From the NCBI GenBank assembly GCA_017513135.1, contig JAFWDH010000023.1, positions 62,001 to 126,000 of the forward strand: a stretch of DNA of 64,000 nt, given 5' to 3'. Below, piece by piece: positions 1-8,974 of the stretch (position 1 is the first letter of the stretch; the number at the start of each line of letters is the position of its first letter). The DNA is from Oscillospiraceae bacterium. GTDB lineage: Bacteria > Bacillota > Clostridia > Oscillospirales > Ruminococcaceae. The translations under genes were made by a program, and so were the position numbers. The notes beneath the pieces were generated by a model. It did no database searches. It worked only from the letters and a program-made list of their open reading frames with translations, and was not told where the DNA came from.

Positions 1-1383
1 GCCTTCTTCAAGTACGGATTCATTTGGAACGGGCATCTTATCGAAAGATTCCTGAGCCGCGTGCTTCCTGTTTTTTGCCTCGTCATATGCGTTTTTGTGG
101 TCAGGACTGTCGCAACGCTGCCTTATGCTATAAAAGTGAATGTGGGCGGGCAGGATGTAGGATTCATCGATAATGAGGCCGTATTTGATGATGCCGTAGC
201 CACGATCAAGAAAAGAATAATCAAGGTCGATGACAGTGTGTGGGAGCCTTCTGCTGTTCTCACTGTATCAGTCGCAGACAGCAGCGAGATCGCGACTCAG
301 GACATCATGGCAAACAAGATACTGATGTCCTCGGGAATGGACGTTGCCGAGGCGACGGGGATCTATATCGGCGGACAGTTTTATGGAGCTACAACAGCAG
401 GTCATCTCCTGTCTGCAACTGTCGACAACATAATAGAACCGTACCGCAAGGATGCGGAGAGCATGGGAAGCGACGTAACGGTCCGCTTCACCAGAAATAT
501 CGATCTTGTCAACGGGATATTCCCTGCGAATTCGGTCACATCATTCGAGAAGATCAGAGATATGCTTCTTTCTCACGAGGAGGGGCCTATTTATTACAAT
601 GCCAATGAGGGAGAGGACATAGAGGATATCGCCAAAGAGAACGGCATTACCGTTTCAAAGCTCAAGGAACTGAACCCTCAGGTCAACCTCAGCGATACTG
701 TCATCCATGATAAAGTCAGTCTTCTCGTTGCTGAAAAGGATTTCCTTGCCAGCGTCAAGACTGTAAGGATCCAGAGAACGGTCTCAACTATCGGATACAA
801 TGTCCATACAAATGTGTCTTCTGACTATAATCTGGGATATTACAGCATAACTCAGTACGGACACACGGGAGAGAAAACTACCGTTACCGAGATCGAATAC
901 AAGAACGGTGAAGTCGTTCGTGAGACAGTGATAGAGGAGACCATTACCGAAGAACCTCAGGATGAATACATTATCATTGGGACAGCAGGCTCCAGTTCAT
1001 CGAACGTATATGGCGGCTCTCTTGCCTGGCCGGTAACTTCATTCCAGTTCGTGAGCCGCGGATGGATCTCGGGAGTCCACAACGGATTTGACATAGCCTG
1101 TGTGGAGGGAACTCCAATTGTTGCGGCTGAGTCCGGAATGGTAGTTCTGTCTCAGGATACGAACTACGGTTACGGAAGATACGTTATCATAGATCACGGC
1201 AACGGCATGCAGACCTTGTACGGACATATGAATACCAGGCTCTGCAGTGTAGGACAATATGTTGAGAGAGGACAGATCATAGGACTGGTAGGATCTACAG
1301 GAAACTCGACCGGGCCGCACGTGCACTTCGAGGTGAGGATAAACGGCGAGCGTGTTCCTGCAGAACCGTATCTTGGCTGGTGA
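1..1383 (+). CDS. M23 family metallopeptidase with LysM-like and G5 domains (5' end cut by window)
   Basis: Cell-wall endopeptidase expected to act outside the membrane. The frame is open from base 1, so the gene starts upstream of the window; the GTG at 61 is internal. A short cytoplasmic stretch leads into one membrane anchor near PVFCLVICVFVV. Next come a LysM-like segment (about 200 codons in), a G5-like region (TVTEIEYKNGEVV) and a C-terminal LytM/M23 domain. The zinc ligands are visible as HNGFD and the HVHFE motif, so the enzyme looks active. murA follows 21 bp downstream with its own ribosome binding site, suggesting a cell-wall gene pair. Assignment to M23 is firm; the exact peptidoglycan bond cut is unknown. 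Confidence 0.9.
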   Translation, partial: AFFKYGFIWNGHLIERFLSRVLPVFCLVICVFVVRTVATLPYAIKVNVGGQDVGFIDNEAVFDDAVATIKKRIIKVDDSVWEPSAVLTVSVADSSEIATQDIMANKILMSSGMDVAEATGIYIGGQFYGATTAGHLLSATVDNIIEPYRKDAESMGSDVTVRFTRNIDLVNGIFPANSVTSFEKIRDMLLSHEEGPIYYNANEGEDIEDIAKENGITVSKLKELNPQVNLSDTVIHDKVSLLVAEKDFLASVKTVRIQRTVSTIGYNVHTNVSSDYNLGYYSITQYGHTGEKTTVTEIEYKNGEVVRETVIEETITEEPQDEYIIIGTAGSSSSNVYGGSLAWPVTSFQFVSRGWISGVHNGFDIACVEGTPIVAAESGMVVLSQDTNYGYGRYVIIDHGNGMQTLYGHMNTRLCSVGQYVERGQIIGLVGSTGNSTGPHVHFEVRINGERVPAEPYLGW

Positions 1384-1404
1384 TATACAGAAAAGGAGAT
1401 AGCT

Positions 1405-2697
1405 GTGGAAAAACTGATAGTTACAGGCGGAAGACCGCTTCACGGAACAGTTGACATTGGCGGCGCGAAAAATGCTGCGGTGGCTATCATTCCTGCGACA
1501 CTGATGGCAGACGGCCCTTGTGTCCTGGAGAATGTGCCTGTCATCAGCGACGTCTCCATACTTATGGACATAATGCAGGAAATGGGCGCTGAAGTTCATG
1601 CAATGTCCTCGCACAGTTACGTGATAGATTCCAGAGACATAAAGAACTGTGAGATCCAGGATGAGAACGCCAGGCGGATGAGGGCGAGTTATTACTATCT
1701 CGGCGTAGGTCTTTCCAAGTTCGGGAAAGCCAGTGTGGCGCTTCCCGGCGGCTGTGATCTCGGAGCGCGGCCTATAGACCAGCACCTTAAGGCGTTTGAG
1801 GCTCTCGGAGCAAAGACGGATGTGGATCAGGGGATCGTTTATGTCGATGCAGGGTCCGGCCTCAAGGGTGCTCATATCTTTTTTGATATAGTCTCTGTCG
1901 GAGCAACGATCAATGCGATGCTCGCTGCTGTCAAGGCTGAAGGCCGAACTATACTGGAGAACGTAGCCAAGGAACCTCATATCGTAGACGTTGCGAACTT
2001 TCTCAACAAGATGGGAGCGGATATACGAGGAGCAGGTACAGATGTAATCAAGATCAGGGGGGTAAGCAGCCTCAAAGGCGCTCAGTATTCGATCATACCT
2101 GATCAGATAGAAGCAGGGACCTTCATAGCTGCTGCCGTAGCGACCGGGGGAAACGTCAAGGTCAATAACATCACTCCAAAGCATCTTGAGACCATAATCT
2201 CAAGAATGAGGGAAGTAGGAGCAGAGATACTTGTTGACGAGGATTCTCTGACAGTGACCAGAAAGAGCGTGCTTTGCGCCACCAATGTAAGGACCATGCC
2301 TCATCCCGGATTTCCGACTGATATGGTGCCCCAGTTCTCCGTGCTGCTGAGCATGGCCGAGGGAACATCCATAATCACTGAAGGTATCTGGAGCAACAGG
2401 TTCAGGTATGCTGATGAACTCAGGAGGATGGGGGCATCATTTACCGTGGACGGCAAGATAGCTGTCATAAGCGGAGTCGAAAGACTTCAGGCAGCTCCCG
2501 TTATGTCAACTGACCTGAGAGCTGGAGCTGCTATGGTCATCGCAGGACTCTGCGCGCAGGGCACAACAGAGGTGTCAGGAGTGGAATACATCGACAGAGG
2601 ATATGAGGACTTTGTCGGAAAACTCAGCAGACTGGGAGCAGATGTCAAACGCATACAGATACCGGATCCGGTAAGCGAACTGGCAGCGATAGGCTGA
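1405..2697 (+). CDS. murA: UDP-N-acetylglucosamine 1-carboxyvinyltransferase (MurA)
   Basis: Transfers enolpyruvate from PEP to UDP-GlcNAc, the first committed step of peptidoglycan synthesis, in the cytoplasm. The 430-residue product is full length. The GGAKNAA substrate-binding motif is near residue 20 and the PEP-adduct cysteine lies in PGGCDLGARP at about residue 117, so a fosfomycin-sensitive type is expected. The GTG start follows an AAGGAG box. Clostridia often carry two murA paralogues; sequence alone does not say which this is. A terminator sits just after the stop codon. Confidence 0.95.
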   Translation: MEKLIVTGGRPLHGTVDIGGAKNAAVAIIPATLMADGPCVLENVPVISDVSILMDIMQEMGAEVHAMSSHSYVIDSRDIKNCEIQDENARRMRASYYYLGVGLSKFGKASVALPGGCDLGARPIDQHLKAFEALGAKTDVDQGIVYVDAGSGLKGAHIFFDIVSVGATINAMLAAVKAEGRTILENVAKEPHIVDVANFLNKMGADIRGAGTDVIKIRGVSSLKGAQYSIIPDQIEAGTFIAAAVATGGNVKVNNITPKHLETIISRMREVGAEILVDEDSLTVTRKSVLCATNVRTMPHPGFPTDMVPQFSVLLSMAEGTSIITEGIWSNRFRYADELRRMGASFTVDGKIAVISGVERLQAAPVMSTDLRAGAAMVIAGLCAQGTTEVSGVEYIDRGYEDFVGKLSRLGADVKRIQIPDPVSELAAIG

Positions 2698-2703
2698 ATA
2701 AAT

Positions 2704-2729
2704 AAAAGCTCCGATAAGGAGCTTTTTTT
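2704..2729 (+). terminator. Rho-independent terminator after murA
   Basis: Hairpin AAAAGCTCC / GGAGCTTTT with a five-base loop, ending in a T run. Confidence 0.85.
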
Positions 2730-2748
2730 CATATGAAAGGTACTGGTA

Positions 2749-3543
2749 ATGATAAGATTCGCCACACTGGCAAGCGGCAGCTCCGGTAACTGCACTGCAG
2801 TATGGAACGAGGAGGGACTGCTCCTGATAGATCTCGGCATAAGCTGCAGAAGGATCGTAAATTCACTGGGCGAACTCGGATTCTCCGCATCTGATGTCTC
2901 TTCCGTACTTGTAACGCATGAGCATATAGACCATATATCGGGGCTGAAGGTCTTCTGCAGCCATTATGATACGGAACTATGCTGTACAAGGAGCACGATG
3001 CTCTATCTCGGTGATAACGGTATGGTACAGCCATTTCAGAAGTTCAGGGAGATCACGCACGGCGAAGCCTTTTCGGCCGGAGGGTTCACGGTGCGGCCGT
3101 TCCCGACGAGCCACGACAGCAGGACGTGCACCGGATTCAGACTTGAGAGAGGAGGCAGTGCTGTCGCTGTGCTGACTGACGTCGGAAGGATAGACGACGG
3201 CATAAGGGAGAACCTTCGCGGGTGCGGTATTGTTGCGATAGAATCCAACTATGACGAACTGATGCTTAAAAACGGAGTGTATCCTCCTTCTCTCAAAGCA
3301 CGGATAATGTCTCCGCAGGGCCACCTCTCGAATTCCGAGTGCGCAAGGGAAGTCGCAAGGCTCGTGGCAGAGGAAGATGTCAGACAGATCGTGCTCATGC
3401 ACCTGTCAGACAAGAACAATACGCCGCGAATGGCGCTTGTATCCAGCGTAGCTGCCATAGAGGACGAAGGCATACAGGAAGACAGCTACAGGATCCTCGC
3501 GGCGCCGAGGAATGATGTTAGTGAGGTTTTGAGTCTGGACTGA
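2749..3543 (+). CDS. walJ: Metallo-beta-lactamase-fold hydrolase, WalJ/YycJ family
   Basis: Member of the YycJ/WalJ group of metallo-beta-lactamase-fold proteins, linked in Firmicutes to the WalRK cell-wall system and to DNA repair; the substrate is not settled. The 264-residue product opens with the family signature FATLASGSSGNC and carries the metal site THEHIDH near residue 65. Its stop codon overlaps the rlmH start (TGATG), so the two are translationally coupled. walJ and rlmH are commonly neighbours in Firmicutes, here without the walRK genes or htrA. Confidence 0.9.
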   Translation: MIRFATLASGSSGNCTAVWNEEGLLLIDLGISCRRIVNSLGELGFSASDVSSVLVTHEHIDHISGLKVFCSHYDTELCCTRSTMLYLGDNGMVQPFQKFREITHGEAFSAGGFTVRPFPTSHDSRTCTGFRLERGGSAVAVLTDVGRIDDGIRENLRGCGIVAIESNYDELMLKNGVYPPSLKARIMSPQGHLSNSECAREVARLVAEEDVRQIVLMHLSDKNNTPRMALVSSVAAIEDEGIQEDSYRILAAPRNDVSEVLSLD

Positions 3544-4025
3544 TGCTGAACATTGAATTGCTGTGTGTAGGGAAAATGTCTCAGAAATGGCTTGCTGACG
3601 GGTTTGAAGAGTATAGAAAGCGCATTGGCGCTTTTGACAGGCTCACTGTCACCGAGATATCCGAGTACAGGATCACGGATGATTCAGACAGTTCACGTCA
3701 GGAAGCCGTTAGAAGAGAAGGAGAAGTCCTTCTGCGTCATCTCAGAGGACAGGAAAGGGCTGTCAAGGTCGCTCTCTGCGTTGAGGGAAAGATCTTCAGT
3801 TCTGAGGAACTGGCTGATCTTATCAGCACGACAAAAAAGGATGCGTCAAAGATCATCTTTGTCATCGGCGGTTCCGGTGGACTGTCCGATGATGTAAAGA
3901 AGGAGTGCCACATCAAGCTGTCTATGGGAAGGATGACTTTCACTCACCAGATGGCAAGGATGATCCTGGCCGAGCAGCTGTACAGGGCTGAGAGCATAAA
4001 CGCCGGGATGAGATATCATAAATAA
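3543..4025 (+). CDS. rlmH: 23S rRNA (pseudouridine1915-N3)-methyltransferase RlmH
   Basis: SPOUT-class methyltransferase that methylates pseudouridine 1915 in helix 69 of 23S rRNA on assembled ribosomes. At 160 residues it has the usual length. The SAM-binding knot motif FVIGGSGGL and the characteristic C-terminal end GMRYHK are present. The start codon overlaps the walJ stop, indicating coupling. A terminator follows 25 bp after the stop. Confidence 0.95.
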   Translation: MLNIELLCVGKMSQKWLADGFEEYRKRIGAFDRLTVTEISEYRITDDSDSSRQEAVRREGEVLLRHLRGQERAVKVALCVEGKIFSSEELADLISTTKKDASKIIFVIGGSGGLSDDVKKECHIKLSMGRMTFTHQMARMILAEQLYRAESINAGMRYHK

Positions 4026-4050
4026 TTTATCGCACCGAATACAAACAACT

Positions 4051-4084
4051 AGCCCGGCAGAGGACGTATCTGCCGGGCTTTTTT
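4051..4084 (+). terminator. Rho-independent terminator after rlmH
   Basis: Hairpin AGCCCGGCAGA / TCTGCCGGGCT with a short loop, followed by TTTTTT. Confidence 0.9.
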
Positions 4085-4107
4085 AAGAAAGAAACAGTGT
4101 TGCTGAT

Positions 4108-5289
4108 TTAGAAGAGGCATCCGTATGCGACTGCGCGCACTCTGTGATGATGGTAGACCTCTTCATTGGGAATCATGTTGTGCATATAGGCTATTGAGCA
4201 CTTGGCGACAGGATCGGCCTCGACCCATGTGCCGAATCCACCGGTCCATCCGAATGAACCGAGATGGCCGTTGTGACCGTATTTCTGAGTCTTGAGTGTT
4301 CTCATGCCTAAGCCGTATCCGTATCCGAGGTTATACGGGTATGCGTCGTTCTCGAAGTCACGGATAGAGATCTCATCCTGCTGGTCACAGTGGAGCATGG
4401 CAACTGTTCCTTCTCCGAGGAACTTTTCACCCTTATATGTACCGCCGTTGGCAAGCATCTGCATGACTGTCGCAAAATCCTTTGCGCTGCAGAAAAGGTT
4501 GGGACGGTATTCCAGAGGATATTCTGCAGGATCGCTCCACAGATATCCGGGAACGGGATCAAAATCTCCCGCGCCTTTCTTGGTATAGGTGGTGACAGTG
4601 AATCCGCGGTTCGCGTCGGTTATCATAGTATCGGTATGGTCAAGACCGAGAGGTTCGATCAGACGCTCGCGGAACACATGCTTGAGGGGCTTGCCGGTAA
4701 AAGTCTCGATAAGCGCGCCGGTGATCTCGCTGCCGAAACCGTACTGCCAGTGTGAGCCGGGCTCGAACATCACCGGAGCATTTGCTATGACCCGTACTTC
4801 GTCACGAAGCGCTGTGTGCACGCCGCCTTCCTGGATCTTCGCTATCTCTCTGCTCATCGCGGCAAGAGTCGGGTTTACCGGATCCACAGCGGGTACCATG
4901 CAGTACGGAAGACCGCACATCATGGCAACGGCGTTGCGTATCGTGATAGGATGCTCCAGAGGCTGGACAACTGTCTGTCCGTTGGGCAGAGTCACATACT
5001 TCTTGGTGTTCTTCCACTCGGGAAGGTATTCATAAAGAGGATCTGAGAAGAGGAAGGCGCCTTCCTCGTAGAGCATGCCCATGATCACATAGGCAAAAAG
5101 CTTCGTGGTAGATGCCTGGCTGAACATTGAATCGATAGTCACAGGTTTCTTTTCCTGCAGATTGGCCCAGCCTGCCTCGCCGTGATAGATCAGTTCATCA
5201 TTCTGCATGATCGCAATAGAGCAACCGGGGATGCTTCCGCGGTCTACAAAACCTTTGATGAGATTGTCTAGCCGTGTGAAATCTTTCAT
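4108..5289 (-). CDS. Beta-lactamase-fold serine hydrolase (class C / esterase-like)
   Basis: Member of the beta-lactamase-related family (class C beta-lactamases, EstB-type esterases, D-amino-acid peptidases). The SxxK motif is STTK at residues 60-63, and the C-terminal HxG-type motif is HNGHLG. The usual YxN region reads YGF, closer to esterases than to true beta-lactamases. There is no signal peptide, so a cytoplasmic esterase or peptidase role is more likely than resistance. At 393 residues it is full length. The ATG is preceded by AGGAGA at a good distance. It is transcribed alone, convergent with rlmH. Confidence 0.8.
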   Translation of the reverse strand: MKDFTRLDNLIKGFVDRGSIPGCSIAIMQNDELIYHGEAGWANLQEKKPVTIDSMFSQASTTKLFAYVIMGMLYEEGAFLFSDPLYEYLPEWKNTKKYVTLPNGQTVVQPLEHPITIRNAVAMMCGLPYCMVPAVDPVNPTLAAMSREIAKIQEGGVHTALRDEVRVIANAPVMFEPGSHWQYGFGSEITGALIETFTGKPLKHVFRERLIEPLGLDHTDTMITDANRGFTVTTYTKKGAGDFDPVPGYLWSDPAEYPLEYRPNLFCSAKDFATVMQMLANGGTYKGEKFLGEGTVAMLHCDQQDEISIRDFENDAYPYNLGYGYGLGMRTLKTQKYGHNGHLGSFGWTGGFGTWVEADPVAKCSIAYMHNMIPNEEVYHHHRVRAVAYGCLF

Positions 5290-5313
5290 GTGTTTCTCCT
5301 GTCTTATAATAAT

Positions 5314-5360
5314 CGCCGCAGTTGAACGGTACCTGCGTTAACGATACCTCGCGTGCGGCG
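5314..5360. repeat. Imperfect inverted repeat between two minus-strand genes
   Basis: CGCCGCA at 5314-5320 matches TGCGGCG at 5354-5360, with a smaller nested repeat between them. It lies after the cyclophilin stop and before the hydrolase start. It may be a weak terminator for the cyclophilin gene or part of a leader; there is no clear T run. Confidence 0.35.
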
Positions 5361-5394
5361 TTAGTAACCAGTTATTATCTGTTGCGAAACTGCG

Positions 5395-6099
5395 TCATTG
5401 TTCGGAATAGGTGGATATCGTGACGGTACTCACCGTGATGTCCTTCTTGGGACGGTTATATTTGTCAGTCTCCTGGGAGGTGATCTGTTCAACGATGTCC
5501 ATTCCTTCGAATACCTGTCCGAATACTGTGTATACATAGTCGAAACCGGGCTGTCCGCCGAGTTTTACGAATGTGTCGATCACATCCTGGCTGTATCCGG
5601 CTTTCTGCATTGCGGCAACATACTCGTCCGACACAGCGCCGCCGGCAACAATAAAGAACTGGCTGTACTGGAGCCCATCGCCGTAAACGACCATTCCCAG
5701 TGACCCTTTGTAGCTGTGCAGGTCGTCTCTGTATTCGGGGGTCACGCCTTTGCCGGAAAAACTGTCTCCTCCGTCACCTTTCAGTGTCTTGTCGCCAAAC
5801 TGCATTACGAAGTCTTTTATAACTTTGTGGATCACCATTCCGTCGTAGTAGCCGCTCTCAGCAAGAGCTATGAAGTTCTGGGCGGTATTCGGGACGAGAT
5901 CATCGTAGATAACGGCTTTAATGGTGCCTTTGTCTGTAACTATAGTGACGACTGTATCACCTTCCGCAGGTGAATTCAGCTGCCGGATTGGGGACACGGT
6001 CTTCTCTCCATTGCCGCTATCCTCTTTTTTTCCGCAGGATACAAGGCAAAAGCAGATACACACGGTCAAAACCATCGAAAGCGCTTTTTTGAGCATCAT
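5395..6099 (-). CDS. Cyclophilin-type peptidyl-prolyl isomerase lipoprotein
   Basis: Catalyses cis-trans isomerisation of prolyl bonds, here as a surface-anchored lipoprotein that should help fold exported proteins. A type II signal peptide ends in the lipobox LVSC near residue 22, followed by a charged linker. The cyclophilin domain fills about residues 45-230; recognisable parts include FIALAESGYYDG, FVMQFGD and SQFFIV. At 234 residues it is a normal single-domain enzyme. It appears to be transcribed alone. Confidence 0.88.
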   Translation of the reverse strand: MMLKKALSMVLTVCICFCLVSCGKKEDSGNGEKTVSPIRQLNSPAEGDTVVTIVTDKGTIKAVIYDDLVPNTAQNFIALAESGYYDGMVIHKVIKDFVMQFGDKTLKGDGGDSFSGKGVTPEYRDDLHSYKGSLGMVVYGDGLQYSQFFIVAGGAVSDEYVAAMQKAGYSQDVIDTFVKLGGQPGFDYVYTVFGQVFEGMDIVEQITSQETDKYNRPKKDITVSTVTISTYSEQ

Positions 6100-6243
6100 T
6101 TCTTCCTCCGATCACGCCTAAATTATATATCCTGTCCAGTATCACAGCAAGGGCGGAGAGAAAAGCAGGCGATATGAAAACGATCATCGGCTGCTATTGG
6201 AACAGTGGGCATCATACCGTATAACGACCGGGTAAGCTGTTTG

Positions 6244-6273
6244 TTGACTAGCTTATTTAAAAGGAATTATAAT
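6244..6273 (+). promoter_or_regulatory. SigA-type promoter for the DUF1292 gene
   Basis: TTGACT at 6244-6249, an 18-base spacer, TATAAT at 6268-6273. Transcription should start near 6280, which rules out ATG codons upstream of 6280 as the gene start. Confidence 0.7.
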
Positions 6274-6318
6274 TTTCTCAAAGAAACAGCGCGGATGCTG
6301 TCGGAGGTGCTTCAGTTT

Positions 6319-6660
6319 ATGGCAGAAAACAGAAACCGTCCAGGTGAGACAGATGAATCCGGATTCGGTGAGAATTACATTTCTCTCACGGATGAGGACG
6401 GAGTGGAGACAGAATTCAAGATCGTAGACAGCATAGATCTGGATGAAGGTTCGTATGTGGCACTTGAGCCTACTCCGGATGATCCGGTAGCATACCTGAA
6501 TTCAGACGGTTCGCTCGTGATCCTTAAGGTCGTCGAAGAAGACGGTGAGGAGATACTCGCGACCATTGATGATGATGACGAATATGACGAGATCGCTGAT
6601 ATCTTCATGGGCAGACTGTCAGACCTTTACGATTTCGATACGGACGACGATTCAGAATAA
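6319..6660 (+). CDS. DUF1292 family protein
   Basis: Small acidic cytoplasmic protein of the DUF1292 family (B. subtilis YrzB-like), function unknown. The start at 6319 is chosen because GGAGGT lies 10 bp upstream and the promoter sits at 6244-6273; longer versions from 6205 would begin upstream of the transcript. The 113-residue product has the typical ITLTDEDG-like start (ISLTDEDGVETEF), the hydrophobic YVAL/VILKV strands and a very acidic tail. It is followed directly by a likely 6S RNA gene. Confidence 0.8.
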   Translation: MAENRNRPGETDESGFGENYISLTDEDGVETEFKIVDSIDLDEGSYVALEPTPDDPVAYLNSDGSLVILKVVEEDGEEILATIDDDDEYDEIADIFMGRLSDLYDFDTDDDSE

Positions 6661-6668
6661 CAGAAACA

Positions 6669-6852
6669 ATCCTGCTTTGTTCGATTTGTTGCATCCCATT
6701 ATTTCCGTCAAAGAACAAAATAGGGATTCCTACGCGAGACTGCGGATTGCATATTCACCTTGTAGTGAAGAGCGCGAAACAGTCCGGGGGTTTTACCCAC
6801 CGTCTACAAAGGCGGGGTTCTAACGGGGTGCAGACGGCATAGCAGGGTTTTT
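6669..6852 (+). ncRNA. ssrS: Probable 6S RNA
   Basis: A 184-base gene-free stretch whose ends pair to form a closing stem (CCTGCT at 6671-6676 with AGCAGG at 6841-6846), extended inward by TTGTT/GGCAT-type pairs and followed by a T run. The size, the GGCATAGCAGG 3' end and the rod-like fold match Firmicute 6S RNA, which binds the SigA holoenzyme. From memory, the B. subtilis bsrA gene also lies beside the tcdA homologue yrvM, which supports the call. I could not compute the fold or a covariance match. Confidence 0.6.
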
Positions 6853-6875
6853 GTATATATAAGGAGACTGAAGCC

Positions 6876-7559
6876 GTGTGGCTTGACCGGCAGAACAATC
6901 TGATAGGGCAGGAACAGAGTTCCAGACTGGAAGGAGCCAGGATCGCAGTCATTGGCCTGGGCGGAGTCGGCGGAGGCGCAGTGGAAGCACTGGCCAGATG
7001 CGGTATAGGAAATCTTTTTCTGATGGACGGGGATGTTTTCGATGAGACTAACCTGAACAGGCAGATCCTTTGCACGCTCAAGGATATAGGCAGGTCAAAG
7101 GCGGAAGCGGCTGAAGAAAGGGTGAAGTCGATCAATCCCGAATGCCAAGTCACCGCAGTGAATGCGGTCCTAGGAAAAGACAACATAGAAATTCTGAACG
7201 GATTCAGTCCGGATTGTGTGATAGATGCAGTGGATCAGGTCACCGCAAAGCTGCTGATCATTCAGTGGTGCAAAAAAAACGGGGTGCATGTGATCTCATC
7301 CATGGGAACCGGAAACAGGACCGATGCAGGAAACTTCAGGATAGGTGACATATCCGAAACTGCAGGGTGCGGGTGTCCTCTTGCCAGGGTCATGAGAAGA
7401 GAGCTGAGAGCAAGGGCGATCACGGACGTGGACGTTCTTTACGGTAAAGAAGCGCCGATACATACGGGCAGCAGAGTGCCTGCGAGCATATCGTTCGTCC
7501 CGCCGGTGGCAGGCTATCTGATCGCCGGGCATGCGGTAAGAACTTTTCTCGGCATATGA
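6876..7559 (+). CDS. tcdA: tRNA threonylcarbamoyladenosine dehydratase (TcdA/YgdL family)
   Basis: E1-like enzyme that uses ATP to cyclise t6A at position 37 of ANN-decoding tRNAs to ct6A. The 227-residue product shows the ThiF/MoeB nucleotide-binding motif GLGGVGG near residue 29, the family stretch DxDxxxxxNLNRQ (DGDVFDETNLNRQ) and the CGCPLARVMRR segment typical of TcdA. The GTG start follows AAGGAGA. It sits directly downstream of the 6S candidate. Confidence 0.88.
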   Translation: MWLDRQNNLIGQEQSSRLEGARIAVIGLGGVGGGAVEALARCGIGNLFLMDGDVFDETNLNRQILCTLKDIGRSKAEAAEERVKSINPECQVTAVNAVLGKDNIEILNGFSPDCVIDAVDQVTAKLLIIQWCKKNGVHVISSMGTGNRTDAGNFRIGDISETAGCGCPLARVMRRELRARAITDVDVLYGKEAPIHTGSRVPASISFVPPVAGYLIAGHAVRTFLGI

Positions 7560-7627
7560 AACAGTATCAGCCAGCAGATTACTGCTGATTTCGATATCAA
7601 CAAATGAGTGCAAAAGGAGATACAGTT

Positions 7628-8893
7628 TTGGCTAAGAACAACGCTGACAGACTGGACCGCCTGGAGCGGTCGTGGGTGCTGTACGACGTAGGGAACTCCG
7701 CGTTCACTATGATCGCATGCTCACTTATTCCAATATGGTTCAAGGATCTGGCAAGGCTGGGAGGGACAGAGGCGTATGAGCACGCTACGTCCAACTTTGC
7801 GTACGTAACCGCGATAGTGACTGTTATCGTCGCAATAATCGGTCCCGCATGCGGTGCCATCACCGATAACAAGGGATTCAAGAAACCGATATTCACTACT
7901 GCTCTAGCCATAGGGCTTGCCGGATGCATCTGGCTCGGCCTGGTCAGGGACTGGATGATGTTCCTGATCGTCTTTATTATCGCAAAGGTGGCTTATTCCT
8001 GCTCACTTACTTTTTATGACTCCATGTTAACGGACGTCACGACCCCGGAGCGAGCCGACAGGGTTTCGTCCTACGGCTTTGCCTGGGGATATATAGGATC
8101 GTGTCTTCCGTTTACCGTAGCGCTGGTTTTCTATATGGCAGGAGAAGGTATGCTCGGAGGTTTCACGGTCAGCCGTGATACCGCCAGGCTCGTCGGACTG
8201 ATAACTACAGCAGTATGGTGGTGTCTGGTGACGCTCCCTCTTCTTAAGAACTACAAGCAGAAATACTATGTAGAACCGGAAAAAGGCGCAGTCAGGGAGG
8301 CTTTCGCAAGGCTTGGACGCACGCTCGTCAGGATCGTAAAAGATGAGAAGAAGGTGTTCTTCTTCCTTCTGGCATTTTTCTTTTACATCGACGGTGTCAA
8401 TACGATTATCGACAACTGCATCAATATAGGTACGGATCTTGAGCTGGATACCGTGGGTCAGGTAGTATTCCTGCTGGCTACGCAGGTCGTTGCGTTCGCG
8501 TTTTCGCTGGTGTTTTCAGCACTGTCCAAGAAATTCAAGACAGTGAATCTTATCTACGTCTGCATTGCCGGATACTTTGCAGTATGCGTATACGCATTTT
8601 TCCTCAAGTCACTGTGGCAGTTCGGGATCATGGCGTTCGGCGTCGGAATGTTCCAGGGTTCGATACAGGCTCTGTCCAGAAGTTACTTCAGCAGGATCAT
8701 ACCCGCAGAGAACTCGGGAGAGTACTTCGGACTGTACGATATCTTCTCAAAAGGAGCAGCCTGCCTCGGATCGCTGGTCATAGGGATCGTCAAGGATACT
8801 ACAGGAAGCATTCAGGTGGCAGTCGGCGCGATGGTCATCTTCTTTGCGGCCGGATTCATATTCCTCAGGAAAGCAGATACTGTCAGGGAATGA
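7628..8893 (+). CDS. MFS permease of the UMF1/Atg22-like family
   Basis: Predicted 12-helix membrane transporter of the UMF1 branch of the major facilitator superfamily. Substrate is unknown; fungal Atg22 exports amino acids from vacuoles, which need not apply here. The signature RSWVLYDVGNSAF lies at the N terminus. The TTG at 7628 is preferred because AAGGAGA lies 7-13 bp before it; the in-frame ATG at 7604 has no ribosome binding site. The product is 421 residues. A bidirectional terminator separates it from the convergent HD gene. Confidence 0.85.
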   Translation: MAKNNADRLDRLERSWVLYDVGNSAFTMIACSLIPIWFKDLARLGGTEAYEHATSNFAYVTAIVTVIVAIIGPACGAITDNKGFKKPIFTTALAIGLAGCIWLGLVRDWMMFLIVFIIAKVAYSCSLTFYDSMLTDVTTPERADRVSSYGFAWGYIGSCLPFTVALVFYMAGEGMLGGFTVSRDTARLVGLITTAVWWCLVTLPLLKNYKQKYYVEPEKGAVREAFARLGRTLVRIVKDEKKVFFFLLAFFFYIDGVNTIIDNCINIGTDLELDTVGQVVFLLATQVVAFAFSLVFSALSKKFKTVNLIYVCIAGYFAVCVYAFFLKSLWQFGIMAFGVGMFQGSIQALSRSYFSRIIPAENSGEYFGLYDIFSKGAACLGSLVIGIVKDTTGSIQVAVGAMVIFFAAGFIFLRKADTVRE

Positions 8894-8927
8894 TGCATTT
8901 TGTTGAAAAATCGAACGGCTTAATTAC

Positions 8928-8955
8928 AAAAAGCCAGGCACTGCCTGGCTTTTTT
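8928..8955. terminator. Bidirectional terminator between MFS and HD genes
   Basis: AAAAAGCCAGGCA / TGCCTGGCTTTTTT hairpin with A and T runs on both sides, so it can end both convergent transcripts. Confidence 0.85.
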
Positions 8956-8974
8956 GCTTGTAATAAAATAGGCC

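Noticed and set aside
1039-2184. 381-codon antisense frame over the M23 and murA genes
   Set aside because: Opposes two clear genes and has no recognisable protein features.
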